NCBI GenBank assembly: GCA_019421015.1
Contig: JAHZGC010000018.1
Span: 1 to 40,290, forward strand
From: Coriobacteriaceae bacterium
GTDB lineage: Bacteria > Actinomycetota > Coriobacteriia > Coriobacteriales > UMGS124
Length of the DNA: 40,290 nucleotides
Reading direction: 5' to 3'
In this document: positions 22,888-32,916 of the stretch, piece after piece
How positions within the stretch are numbered: position 1 is the first letter of the stretch
Layout: each line of letters opens with the position of its first letter
Position numbers and translations under genes: made by a program
Notes under the pieces: model-generated
The model's input: the letters and a program-made list of their open reading frames with translations, nothing else
What the model was told of the DNA's origin: nothing
Database searches by the model: none

Positions 22888-24465
22888 ATGGCGTCTAGAC
22901 TACTCGTCCCGGTGGGACGGCCCCACGGGAGTAAGCGGGGATTGGGCTTCCTCGCCCTCGTCGCCCTTGCCGTGGCGCTTACGTTGCTCGCGCTGCCCGT
23001 CTCGCCCGCACGTGGCGACGGTGCGACCTCGACCGTGGGCCAAGACCAGCAGGTTGCCGAGGGCTCTATGGTCGACGACGCCCAGGGCATCGGCATCAAC
23101 GGTTTTGAGCGCCGCAACAAGGGCACGAACAAGAGCGCCTACGGCTATGTGTTCCCGCTCAACGACCCCGAGGCCTTCGCCGTGCTCGCCACCGAGTCGT
23201 ACGTGCTCGTGATGGTCCCGCAGTCGGTGGCCGACGAGGTGGGCTTCAAGGCCGACGACCCCGCGTGCACCGACGCCTTTATGGCCATGGTGTGCGAGCT
23301 TGATGCGCGGGCCTCGCGCGGCGGTGCGCTCATCGCCGACCTGGACGTCCCGGTGACCTACGCCGTGGGAGAGAACGCGGTGGAGCTCGACGGCGCCACG
23401 GTGCAGCGCGACGTCGACATCGACGGCCGCCTGTACCTGGTGGTGAACCGCACCGACGGCGCCTCGAACAAAGAGGGCATCGTGTGCATGGACTACGGCC
23501 ACCTGGTGCCCACGAGCGCCGTCGTGGTCGAGAAGATACCCACCTGGTGGGAGAGCCTGGGGACGTTCCTCTCCACCATCGACTACCGGCCGCTGTGGGT
23601 CTCGCTCAAGACCTCCTTTACCGCGCTGGCCGTGGTCTTTGTGCTCGGCCTTCTGGCCGCCTGGAAGTCCATGGGCGTCAAGAGCCGCTGGAAGGGCATC
23701 GTCGACACCCTCTTCACCATCCCCATGGTATTGCCGCCCACGGTGTGCGGCTTCTTGCTCCTCCTGCTCTTTGGCAACGCCACGCCGTTTGGCCAGTGGC
23801 TCCTGGCGCACGGTGTCAAGCTCGTGTTCTCGTGGCCGGCCACGGTCATCGCCGCCTGCGTGGTGGCCTTCCCGCTCATGTATCGCACGGCTCGCGGCGC
23901 CTTCGAGGCCCTCGATTCCAACATGCTCGATGCCGCCCGCACCTTGGGCTGGTCCGAGCGCCGCATCTTCTACCGGCTCATGGTGCCGCTGGCCTGGCCT
24001 TCCATCGCCGCCGGCACGGTGCTTGCCTTTGCCCGCGCCATGGGCGAGTTCGGCGCCACGCTGTTCTGCGCCGGCAACTACGCGGGCGTGACCCAGACCA
24101 TGCCCATCGCCATCTACTTCCAGTGGATGGGCGGCAACACCGACGTGGCCATCTTCTGGGTCATCGTGGTCATCATCATCTCGTTCCTGGTGATCCTCTT
24201 CATCAACATCTACTCGGCCCACTCGCAGCGCTACCGCCGCGGCGGCCTTACGCGTGGGGAGCGCCGTCAGCTCAAACGCGACGGCAGGCTCGCCGGCACC
24301 GACGACGCCTCGGGCGACCAGTCCTTCGGGGGCATCCGTGCCGAGAACGCCGAGGCCCTGCTCGGGGACATCGGCGTCGACCCGGCCAACTACGCCTACG
24401 AGGAGCGCGTCCTCGCCGAAGACGACCCCGCCGCTGCCGAGCGCAAGGAGGATGAGGGCCGATGA
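22888..24465 (+). CDS. modB: Molybdate ABC transporter permease ModB with extra N-terminal extracytoplasmic domain
   Basis: 525 residues, over twice the usual ModB length of about 225. The N-terminus has a signal or membrane anchor (GFLALVALAVALTLLALPV). An extra domain of about 165 residues follows (about 45-210), which I do not recognise; it includes YGYVFPLNDPEAFAVLATES and VDIDGRLYLVVNRTDG. The ModB permease core comes next, with SLKTSFTALAVVFVLGLLAAW, TLFTIPMVLPPTVCGF, the EAA loop ALDSNMLDAARTLGWSERR and FARAMGEFGATLFCAGN. The last 70 residues are a hydrophilic cytoplasmic tail. ATG 22888 has GGGAGGAA upstream. The stop overlaps the modC start by 4 nt (ATGA). Confidence 0.9.
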   Translation: MASRLLVPVGRPHGSKRGLGFLALVALAVALTLLALPVSPARGDGATSTVGQDQQVAEGSMVDDAQGIGINGFERRNKGTNKSAYGYVFPLNDPEAFAVLATESYVLVMVPQSVADEVGFKADDPACTDAFMAMVCELDARASRGGALIADLDVPVTYAVGENAVELDGATVQRDVDIDGRLYLVVNRTDGASNKEGIVCMDYGHLVPTSAVVVEKIPTWWESLGTFLSTIDYRPLWVSLKTSFTALAVVFVLGLLAAWKSMGVKSRWKGIVDTLFTIPMVLPPTVCGFLLLLLFGNATPFGQWLLAHGVKLVFSWPATVIAACVVAFPLMYRTARGAFEALDSNMLDAARTLGWSERRIFYRLMVPLAWPSIAAGTVLAFARAMGEFGATLFCAGNYAGVTQTMPIAIYFQWMGGNTDVAIFWVIVVIIISFLVILFINIYSAHSQRYRRGGLTRGERRQLKRDGRLAGTDDASGDQSFGGIRAENAEALLGDIGVDPANYAYEERVLAEDDPAAAERKEDEGR

Positions 24466-25529
24466 GCCTCTCCGTGAACATCAAGAAGAAGCTGCCCGCC
24501 TTCGACCTCGACGTCCAGATTGAGGCAGGGGAGGAGCGCCTGGGCCTTTTGGGCGCCTCGGGCTGCGGCAAGAGCCTTACCATGCGCTGCATCGCCGGCG
24601 TTGAGACGCCCGACGAGGGCCGCATCGTGGTTAACGACCGGGTGTTCTTTGACTCCGAGGCCAAGGTCAACCTGACGCCCCAGGAGCGCAAGACCGCCTA
24701 TCTGTTCCAAAACTACCAGCTCTTTCCCAACCTCTCGGTGGAGCAGAACGTCCAGGCCGGCATGGACCGCTCGCTCTCCAAGGCGCAGAAGCACGAGGCC
24801 GCCCTCAAGGCGCTAGGCGTCTTCAGCATGGAAGGCTTTGCCCAGCGCTACCCGGGGCGCCTCTCGGGAGGCCAGCAGCAGCGTGTGGCCCTGGCGCGCA
24901 TGATCGCCGCCCGGCCCGGGATCTTTATGTTCGACGAGCCCTTCTCGGCTCTGGACGCCTACCTTAAGAGCTCGCTCGAGCAGACGCTGCTCGACATGCT
25001 CGACCTCGTGAAGACCACGGTGCTCTACGTGAGCCACGACATCGACGAGGCCTTTAGGTTCTGCGACCGCATCTGTGTGATCGCCGACGGCCGCGTGGCC
25101 GAAATCGGCCCCACCCAGCAGATCGTGAACGACCCCCACACCCTGGCCGCCGTGAAGCTCTCGGGCTGCAAGAACGTCTCGCCGGCCCGCCGTATCGACG
25201 ACCACACGTTGGAGGCCCTGGACTGGGGCATGACGTTCCACACCAGGCGCGAGGTGCCCCAGAACCTGGCCCACGTGGGCATCCGCGCCTTCTACATCCA
25301 TAGGCCGCGCCCCGACAAGGAGCAGGGGAGCAACACCTACGAGCTCACGGTGCACCGTACGAGCGACTCGCGTTTCGAACGGTCGGTGATGCTCGTGCCT
25401 CCTTCGGGCGGCAAGCTCATCCAATGGAAGGTCGACAAGCTCGCGACCCCAGCCGACGAACTCCCCGTAGCGGGGCAGCGGCTGCGGCTGCACTTTGACG
25501 CCGAGAAGCTGTACCTCATAGGGGAGTAG
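24462..25529 (+). CDS. modC: Molybdate ABC transporter ATP-binding protein ModC
   Basis: 355 residues. This ATPase drives molybdate (or tungstate) import with ModB. It has Walker A GASGCGKS, the Q-loop YLFQNYQLFPNLSVEQNV, signature LSGGQQQR, Walker B IFMFDEPFSALD and the switch histidine in VLYVSHDIDEA. The C-terminal 120 residues (from about 235) form an accessory domain including HVGIRAFYIHRP, where ModC proteins carry a TOBE/Mop-like molybdate sensor; the match is loose. The ATG lies inside the end of modB (ATGA overlap), so the two are translationally coupled. Confidence 0.93.
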   Translation: MSLSVNIKKKLPAFDLDVQIEAGEERLGLLGASGCGKSLTMRCIAGVETPDEGRIVVNDRVFFDSEAKVNLTPQERKTAYLFQNYQLFPNLSVEQNVQAGMDRSLSKAQKHEAALKALGVFSMEGFAQRYPGRLSGGQQQRVALARMIAARPGIFMFDEPFSALDAYLKSSLEQTLLDMLDLVKTTVLYVSHDIDEAFRFCDRICVIADGRVAEIGPTQQIVNDPHTLAAVKLSGCKNVSPARRIDDHTLEALDWGMTFHTRREVPQNLAHVGIRAFYIHRPRPDKEQGSNTYELTVHRTSDSRFERSVMLVPPSGGKLIQWKVDKLATPADELPVAGQRLRLHFDAEKLYLIGE

Positions 25530-25584
25530 ACGGCCGTGTAAGGAGCGTTTGCAGGGTTAATACAGCAAACCGGTAGGATTAGAG

Positions 25585-25590
25585 TATACT
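25585..25590 (+). promoter_or_regulatory. Possible -10 box of the moaA-moaC operon
   Basis: TATACT lies in the AT-rich middle of the 138-nt gap after modC. A convincing -35 is missing at the expected distance. A small GGGCG/CGCCC hairpin (25613-25628) sits in the presumed leader. Confidence 0.4.
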
Positions 25591-25667
25591 TGCTCATCGT
25601 CTGTTCACATTCGGGCGTCCGGGCGCCCGCGTGATGCCGCACGACACGAGAGGGAGAAAAGGCTGCT

Positions 25668-26783
25668 ATGGCCGAACTGAGCAAGCACGACCGCGACTGG
25701 AGCTCGGCTCCGCCGCCCAACGCAGGCGTTGCGACCGGCGTTACCAAAGACACCTGCGGGCGTACCATCGACTACCTGCGCATCGCCATCACCGATCGCT
25801 GCAACTACCGCTGCGTCTACTGCATGCCCGAGGACGGCGTGCCCAAGACCTGCCATTCCGACGTCCTCTCCTTCGAGGAGATCGAGCGGTTCGTGCGCGT
25901 GGTGGCGCCCCTGGGCATCAAACACCTGCGCCTCACCGGCGGCGAGCCTCTGGCCCGCCTGGGCTGCGCCGACCTCGCCGGGATGCTCTCGGCGGTTCCC
26001 GGGATCGAGGACATCGCCATCACCACCAACGGCGCGCTGCTGCCGCGCTTTGCCGACGAGCTGGTCAAAAACGGCGTGAGCCGCGTGAACATCTCGCTCG
26101 ACACGCTCGACCCCAAGGTGTTCCACGCCGTGACGCGCGTGGGGCACATCGACGACGTCACCGCAGGCATCGACTGCGCCCTGAGCGCCGGCTTCAAGAC
26201 CGTGAAGATCAACACGGTGGCCGTGCGTGCGTTGCACCAGGACTTCTTTGACATCGCGGCGCTCTCGCTCGACCGCCCGCTGCACGTGCGCTTCATCGAG
26301 TACATGCCCATCGGCGGCGAGGAGACCCGCGCCAAGAACATCCCCGCCGAGGACGACCCCCTGTTCAAGGACCCGGCCCTCTGGGGCAAGGCCGACACCA
26401 TCCCGAGCGCCGAGCTGCGTGCGCTCGTGAGCGCGGCAGGGGAGCGCCGCGGCGTGGGCCCGCTGATCCACGAGACCAAGGACCGCCCCGCAGGCCACGG
26501 GCCGGCCGACTACTGGCGATTTGAGGGGGCCCAGGGCACCGTGGGCTTCATCAGCGCCATGAGCGACCACTTCTGCAGCCAGTGCAACCGCCTGCGCCTC
26601 ACGGCCGACGGCAACATCCGCCCCTGCCTGTTCAGCGACGACGAATACTCGGTGCGCGAGGCGTTGGCAAACGGTGACGACGAGGCCGTGCGCGCCACCT
26701 ACCTGGCCGCCGTTGGGCATAAGCCGCAGAAGCACACCACCAACGACGGAACCGAGCGGTTCATGTCGCAGATCGGAGGCTGA
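25668..26783 (+). CDS. moaA: GTP 3',8-cyclase MoaA
   Basis: 371 residues. MoaA is the radical SAM enzyme that starts molybdopterin synthesis by cyclising GTP. The SAM cluster motif CNYRCVYC has Cys 45, 49 and 52. LRLTGGEPLARLG is the SAM-binding GGE segment. The second, GTP-binding cluster is supplied by CSQCNRLRLTADGNIRPCLF near residues 304-323. An insert of about 30 residues (EETRAKNIPAEDDPLFKDPA) makes it slightly longer than typical MoaA. The C-terminus lacks the conserved GG-type tail in exact form but ends FMSQIGG, close to the usual M..IGG. GAGAGGGAG precedes ATG. moaC starts 8 nt after its stop. Confidence 0.95.
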   Translation: MAELSKHDRDWSSAPPPNAGVATGVTKDTCGRTIDYLRIAITDRCNYRCVYCMPEDGVPKTCHSDVLSFEEIERFVRVVAPLGIKHLRLTGGEPLARLGCADLAGMLSAVPGIEDIAITTNGALLPRFADELVKNGVSRVNISLDTLDPKVFHAVTRVGHIDDVTAGIDCALSAGFKTVKINTVAVRALHQDFFDIAALSLDRPLHVRFIEYMPIGGEETRAKNIPAEDDPLFKDPALWGKADTIPSAELRALVSAAGERRGVGPLIHETKDRPAGHGPADYWRFEGAQGTVGFISAMSDHFCSQCNRLRLTADGNIRPCLFSDDEYSVREALANGDDEAVRATYLAAVGHKPQKHTTNDGTERFMSQIGG

Positions 26784-26791
26784 GAACCATC

Positions 26792-27340
26792 ATGGCAGAG
26801 AACATGACCACGACCGGCGCGCGCGACGCCTACCGCGACGCCCTGACCCATGTGGATGAGAAGGGCGACGTGCGTATGGTCGACGTGAGCGACAAGATCC
26901 CCACCAAGCGCGTGGCCAAGGCCGAGGGCACCATCCTCATGCACCCCGAGACCCAGGCCATGGTGCTGCAGGACAAGGCCGAGAAGGGCGACGTGCTGGC
27001 CTGCGCCCGCGTGGCCGGCATCATGGCCGCCAAGCGCACGAGCGACCTCATCCCCATGTGCCACCCGCTGCCCATCACCAAGGCCAAGGTCGAGATCGAG
27101 CCCATCATGGCCGGCGAGCGCGAGGACGGCCGCGTGGGCTTCCACGTGATCGCCACCACGGGCGTCATCGGCGTGACCGGCATCGAGATGGAGGCCCTCA
27201 CGGCCGCGAGCGTGGCCTGCCTCACGGTCTACGACATGTGCAAGGCCGTCGACCGCGGCATGGAGATTACCGACGTGCGTCTGCTCCTTAAGGAAGGCGG
27301 CCGCTCCGGTACGTGGGAGCGCAGGGTCGTGCAGGCGTAG
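26792..27340 (+). CDS. moaC: Cyclic pyranopterin monophosphate synthase MoaC
   Basis: 182 residues. MoaC turns the MoaA product into cyclic pyranopterin monophosphate. The family core is unmistakable: MVDVSDKIPTKRVAKAEG, AAKRTSDLIPMCHPLPITK, and GVTGIEMEALTAASVACL with the catalytic region, then YDMCKAVDRGMEI and LLKEGGRSG. An N-terminal extension of about 25 residues precedes the core. It is encoded 8 nt after moaA and 31 nt before the MoaE-like gene, clearly one transcript. Confidence 0.96.
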   Translation: MAENMTTTGARDAYRDALTHVDEKGDVRMVDVSDKIPTKRVAKAEGTILMHPETQAMVLQDKAEKGDVLACARVAGIMAAKRTSDLIPMCHPLPITKAKVEIEPIMAGEREDGRVGFHVIATTGVIGVTGIEMEALTAASVACLTVYDMCKAVDRGMEITDVRLLLKEGGRSGTWERRVVQA

Positions 27341-27371
27341 ATCTATACCTTCTGTTGAAAGGAAGTCTCTT

Positions 27372-27767
27372 ATGGCTGTGCGTCCCTCTATTGACCAGTG
27401 GCTCGCCGAGGCCAAGACGGACCCGTCGGCGGCCTCCTGCGGCATGTACCTGACCCATGTGGGCTGCGTGCGCGAGTCGCCCAAGCAGCTCGTGCGCCAG
27501 GGCGTCGACGACGGCACCAAGGTCGTGGGTATGGTCTTTGGTTACGATGCCGACAAGGTCGAGGCCGCCGTGGCCGCTTGCCGCGAGCGCGAGGGCATCG
27601 GCTACGTGCGCGTGTGGCTCAACGAGGGCGAGCTCCAGGTGGGCGACGACATCATGCAGGTGCTTATCGGCGGCGACATCCGCCCCCGCGTGATCGACGC
27701 CCTCCAGGAGCTCGTGGGCACCATCAAGAACGAGTGCGTGAGCGAAGTCGAGCGCCGCGAGGCGTAA
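27372..27767 (+). CDS. Divergent MoaE-like protein
   Basis: 131 residues. Alignment by eye to MoaE, the large subunit of molybdopterin synthase, is possible along its length: MYLTHVGCVRES matches the HVGxVR strand, GYDADKVEAAVAACREREGIGYVRVWLNEGELQVGDDIMQVLIG matches the central fold, and IDALQELVGTIKNE matches the last helix. Key differences: the His of the conserved HR pair is replaced (GGDIR), and the end has no WKxE-type lysine. The Arg of HVGxVR, the Arg of the pair and the Lys of TIKNE are kept. It may be an active divergent MoaE or a repurposed paralogue. No MoaD-like gene is nearby. GAAAGGAAG precedes ATG. Confidence 0.68.
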   Translation: MAVRPSIDQWLAEAKTDPSAASCGMYLTHVGCVRESPKQLVRQGVDDGTKVVGMVFGYDADKVEAAVAACREREGIGYVRVWLNEGELQVGDDIMQVLIGGDIRPRVIDALQELVGTIKNECVSEVERREA

Positions 27768-27803
27768 AGGGGCAAACGCCACGACGTGCTCTGAAGGAGG
27801 ACC

Positions 27804-28346
27804 ATGCCTGTTCCGCAGGAACGTTCCTATACGGCCGAGGACTATTGGAACCTGCCCGACGGGGTTCGAGCCGAGCTCATCGATGGCCATCTGTTCAATA
27901 TGGCCCCGCCTAGTAGGGAGCATCAGCGCGCCTCGCGCATCATCGTTCGCCAACTCGACGGATACATTCAAAATGCCGGTGGTCCTTGCGAGGTGTATTA
28001 CGCTCCGTTTGCTGTGAACCTCGATGCCCAGAACAGGGATTGGGTGGAGCCCGACATCGTCGTGGTGTGCGATCCAAGCAAGCTTGACAACAAGGGGTGC
28101 TCGGGCGCCCCAGACCTCGTGGTCGAGATCGCCTCGCCTTCGAACTTTCGCCACGATTACATCACAAAGCTCAGCCTGTACGAACGTGCAGGAGTGCGCG
28201 AGTACTGGATTGTGAACCTTGAGCTCCGCGAGGTGGTCGTGTACCTGTTTTCTGAGGAATCCCTGCGTGTGTACGGCTTCAGCGAGCCGGTGCCGGTGGG
28301 CATCTGCGGTGGGTCGTTGCAGATTGACCTGACTGAGCTGGCTTAG
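27804..28346 (+). CDS. Uma2-family (DUF820) putative endonuclease
   Basis: 180 residues of the Uma2 family, a PD-(D/E)XK-like fold of unknown biological role. Family landmarks: YTAEDYWNLPDGVRAELIDG with the first glutamate, MAPPSREHQR, WVEPDIVVVCD with the catalytic-type Asp, LVVEIASPSN with the Glu, and TKLSLYERAGVREYWIV with the lysine. GGAGG lies 5 nt before ATG. It follows the MoaE-like gene by 36 nt in the same direction, yet its codon use is more AT-tolerant than that of the moa genes, which suggests a later insertion at the operon end. A hairpin terminator follows at 28399-28432. Confidence 0.88.
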   Translation: MPVPQERSYTAEDYWNLPDGVRAELIDGHLFNMAPPSREHQRASRIIVRQLDGYIQNAGGPCEVYYAPFAVNLDAQNRDWVEPDIVVVCDPSKLDNKGCSGAPDLVVEIASPSNFRHDYITKLSLYERAGVREYWIVNLELREVVVYLFSEESLRVYGFSEPVPVGICGGSLQIDLTELA

Positions 28347-28398
28347 AAAAGATCGCATCGCAAAGTCCCGATTTCGGCCAGCCAGCACGGGTATCATA

Positions 28399-28432
28399 GG
28401 CGGCGATCGTTACGAGACGGTCGCCGCCTTTT
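28399..28432 (+). terminator. Intrinsic terminator/leader hairpin between Uma2 gene and uvrB
   Basis: GGCGGCGA (28399-28406) pairs with TCGCCGCC (28421-28428), extended inward by TCGT/ACG pairs, and TTTT follows. It lies only 18 nt before the uvrB start, just after TATCAT (28392-28397). It therefore either ends the molybdenum operon or acts as an attenuator in the uvrB leader. Confidence 0.7.
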
Positions 28433-28450
28433 GCCGCGAAAGGAGCCCCC

Positions 28451-30682
<2,232 letters not shown>

Positions 30683-30696
30683 CAAGGAGACCTTTT

Positions 30697-31062
30697 ATGT
30701 CCCAGGAAGTCCTGTTTCTCGAATACCCCCGCTGCAGCACCTGCAAGAAGGCCAAGGCCTGGCTCGACGGCCACGACGTCGCCTACACCGACCGCCATAT
30801 CGTGGAGGAGAACCCCACGGCCGAGGAGCTCGCCGCCTGGCATGCCCTGAGCGGGCTGCCCGTCCGCAGGTTCTTCAACACGAGCGGAACCCGCTACCGC
30901 GAGCTCGGCCTCAAGGAGCGGCTCGACGCGGGCATGACCGACGAGGAGTGCTACGAGCTGCTCGCCACCGACGGCATGCTGGTGAAGCGCCCCCTCGTCG
31001 TGGGGGAGGACTTTGTGCTCGTGGGGTTCAAGGAGCCCGAGTGGGAGGCGCGCCTTGGGTAA
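30697..31062 (+). CDS. ArsC/Spx/MgsR-family thioredoxin-fold protein
   Basis: 121 residues. The fold starts with EYPRCSTCKKAKAWL (Cys 13 and Cys 16, a CxxC as in Spx/MgsR rather than the single-cysteine arsenate reductase), then a DRHIVEENPTAEEL strand-helix, RRFFNTSGTRYRELGL, and MLVKRPLVVGEDFVLVGF, the family's conserved RP turn. It may be a thiol-based reductase or a redox-sensing partner of RNA polymerase; sequence alone does not decide. It lies 14 nt after uvrB and overlaps the start of the next gene by 8 nt, so the three look like one transcript. Confidence 0.9.
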   Translation: MSQEVLFLEYPRCSTCKKAKAWLDGHDVAYTDRHIVEENPTAEELAAWHALSGLPVRRFFNTSGTRYRELGLKERLDAGMTDEECYELLATDGMLVKRPLVVGEDFVLVGFKEPEWEARLG

Positions 31063-31858
31063 CGCCGAGCCGGTGCCGGCTCCCGTCGTCGGCACAGACT
31101 GGCGCGAGGACGCCCACTTCAAGACCCGCATCCTGGTGGGCGACGAGGGGGTCGAGCGCCTGCGAAGTGCCCGGGTCGCGGTGTTGGGCCTGGGCGGTGT
31201 GGGCGGCTCCTGCGCCGAGGCCCTGGCCCGCGCCGGGGTTGGGACGCTCGTGCTCGTCGACGACGACGTGGTCTCCCCCACCAACCTGAACCGCCAGGCG
31301 CTCGCCTTCACGAGCACCCTGGGCAGGCCCAAGGCCGAGGTGGCGGCCGCCATGGCGCGCGACATCAATCCCGGGGTGCGCGCCGCGGCGCTCGAACGGC
31401 GCATCCTGCCCGAGGGGATTGCGGAGTTCTTCTCGGTCGACGTGCCTTTTTTGCTAGGGGAGCCCCAAGGGGCCGAGGGGATTCTCACCTATGTGGTCGA
31501 CTGCCAGGACACCGTGGCCACCAAGATCGAGCTGGCCGCCTACTGCGAGGCCCATGGCATCCCGCTCGTGAGCTCCATGGGGACGGGGAACAAGCTCCAT
31601 CCCGAGCTCTTCCGCATCGACGACATCTACCGCACCTCCGTGGACCCCTTGTGCAAGGCGGTTCGTCGCGAGCTGCGCCGGCGCGGGGTCAAGGGGCTCG
31701 AGGTGCTCTTCTCCACCGAGGAGCCGCGCAGGGTGGCCCCGCGGGAGGACGCCGAGCGCCGCGAGCGGACCTACGTGGGCACCGTGAGCTTCGTGCCGCC
31801 GGTCGCAGGGCTCATGCTGGCCGGTCATGTCGTGCGAAGGGTGCTGGGGATCGAGTAA
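31055..31858 (+). CDS. tcdA: tRNA threonylcarbamoyladenosine dehydratase TcdA (CsdL), ThiF-like
   Basis: 267 residues, matching the 268 of E. coli TcdA. It is a ThiF/E1-like ATPase that cyclises t6A37 in tRNA to ct6A. The nucleotide-binding start is VAVLGLGGVGGSCAEALARAG, followed by LVDDDVVSPTNLNRQ. Later landmarks are YVVDCQDTVATKIELAAYC, SSMGTGNKLHPELFRIDDIYRTSVDPL and VLFSTEEP, which distinguish TcdA from MoeB and ThiF. MoeB-type paired CxxC zinc motifs are absent. The start is TTG at 31055 with GGGAGG 6 nt upstream, overlapping the end of the ArsC-like gene. Confidence 0.9.
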   Translation: MGNAEPVPAPVVGTDWREDAHFKTRILVGDEGVERLRSARVAVLGLGGVGGSCAEALARAGVGTLVLVDDDVVSPTNLNRQALAFTSTLGRPKAEVAAAMARDINPGVRAAALERRILPEGIAEFFSVDVPFLLGEPQGAEGILTYVVDCQDTVATKIELAAYCEAHGIPLVSSMGTGNKLHPELFRIDDIYRTSVDPLCKAVRRELRRRGVKGLEVLFSTEEPRRVAPREDAERRERTYVGTVSFVPPVAGLMLAGHVVRRVLGIE

Positions 31859-31870
31859 GGCGCGCCACCG

Positions 31871-31898
31871 TTGCGCTTGTGCGAAGGTGCGCTATAAT
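31871..31898 (+). promoter_or_regulatory. Promoter of the Mrp-type ATPase gene
   Basis: TTGCGC (31871-31876) and TATAAT (31893-31898) are separated by 16 nt, a good vegetative-type promoter. The leader runs about 75 nt to ATG 31981 and includes a strong hairpin. Confidence 0.7.
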
Positions 31899-31921
31899 CC
31901 GAGTGACTTACCGGTATTTGA

Positions 31922-31957
31922 CCGGACCGATGTCCCCGGATCGCCGGGGCGGTCCGG
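31922..31957 (+). promoter_or_regulatory. Strong two-tier hairpin in the mrp leader
   Basis: The outer stem CCGGACCG (31922-31929) pairs with CGGTCCGG (31950-31957). The inner stem CCCCGG (31934-31939) pairs with CCGGGG (31944-31949) around a 4-nt loop, with a 4-nt bulge (ATGT) on one side. No T-run follows, and the GAGAGG ribosome site starts about 5 nt later. It probably stabilises or regulates the mRNA rather than ending it. Confidence 0.6.
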
Positions 31958-31980
31958 ACGGAGAGGAACGGAGCGACTGC

Positions 31981-32823
31981 ATGGCTGACGAGAACGTGAA
32001 GGCGGCGGGCGACACCTCCAAGCTCGCCCAGAACGACAAGAGCAACATCAAGCACGTCATCGGCGTGGTCTCGGGCAAGGGCGGCGTCGGCAAGTCGCTG
32101 GTCTCGGGCCTGATTGCCTGTGATGCGGCGCGGCGCGGCCTCAAGGTCGGCATCCTCGACGCCGACATCACCGGCCCCACGATCCCGCATATGTTTGGCT
32201 TCGACCGCGTGGGCATCACGGCCGTCGACAACCTGCTGGTGCCGGCCCGCACCCCCGAGGGCATCGAGGTCATGTCGATCAACCTGCTGCTGCGCAACCC
32301 CGACGACCCGGTGATCTGGCGCGGGCCCGTCATCGGCGGCTGCGTCAAGCAGTTCTGGAACGAGGTGGCCTGGGGCGACCTCGACGTGCTCGTGGTCGAC
32401 ATGCCCCCCGGCACGGGCGACGTGGCCCTCACCGTGTTCCAGTCCATCCCGGTCGACGGCGTGGTCATCGTGGCCTCGCCCCAGGACCTTGTGGCCACCA
32501 TCGTGGGCAAGGCCGTGAACATGGCCAAGGACATGAACGTGCCGGTGCTCGGCCTCGTTGAGAACATGAGCTACTTCGAGTGCCCCGACTGCGGCAAGCA
32601 GTACAAGATTTTTGGCGAGAGCCACATCGACGATGTGGCCAAGAAGTACGGCCTCGACGTGCTGGCGCGCCTGCCCATCAACCCCGAGTACGCCGCCCTG
32701 TGCGACGCCGGCAAGGTCATGGACATCCCGAACCCCGGCATCGACGCCGAGAAGCTCCTCGACAAGGCGGCCGCCGTCAAGGTGGCGGCCTCCCTCGCCG
32801 GCGGTTGGACCGTCGCCGAGTAG
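31981..32823 (+). CDS. Mrp/NBP35-family iron-sulfur cluster carrier ATPase
   Basis: 280 residues. This ATPase of the Mrp/ApbC/Nbp35 group scaffolds and hands over 4Fe-4S clusters. The deviant Walker A is SGKGGVGKS, followed by GILDADITGPTIPHMFG. Walker B-like VLVVDMPPGTGDVALT and the PQDLVATIVGKAVNMAKDMN segment are typical. Cluster ligands are CPDCGKQ (CxxC) after VENMSYF. The DUF59-like N-terminal domain of some Mrp proteins is absent; a short charged leader precedes the P-loop. It has its own promoter, and a strong terminator follows at 32845-32881. Likely clients in this window are MoaA and ThiC, which is inference. Confidence 0.94.
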   Translation: MADENVKAAGDTSKLAQNDKSNIKHVIGVVSGKGGVGKSLVSGLIACDAARRGLKVGILDADITGPTIPHMFGFDRVGITAVDNLLVPARTPEGIEVMSINLLLRNPDDPVIWRGPVIGGCVKQFWNEVAWGDLDVLVVDMPPGTGDVALTVFQSIPVDGVVIVASPQDLVATIVGKAVNMAKDMNVPVLGLVENMSYFECPDCGKQYKIFGESHIDDVAKKYGLDVLARLPINPEYAALCDAGKVMDIPNPGIDAEKLLDKAAAVKVAASLAGGWTVAE

Positions 32824-32844
32824 GCCTTCTCCTATATGTTGTGG

Positions 32845-32881
32845 AAGCGTCCCGTCGGCCCTCTGTCGACGGGACGCTTTT
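32845..32881 (+). terminator. Intrinsic terminator of the Mrp-type ATPase gene
   Basis: GCGTCCCGTCG (32847-32857) pairs perfectly with CGACGGGACGC (32867-32877), followed by TTTT and preceded by AA. One of the clearest terminators in the window. Confidence 0.92.
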
Positions 32882-32916
32882 CGTAGCTTTCCCAGCCGTT
32901 CAGAAAGGGCCGCCCC

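Noticed and set aside
31055..31858. MoeB partner for the molybdenum block
   Set aside because: It has the Rossmann start of E1-like enzymes, but the second half and the length match TcdA, and the paired zinc cysteines of MoeB are absent.
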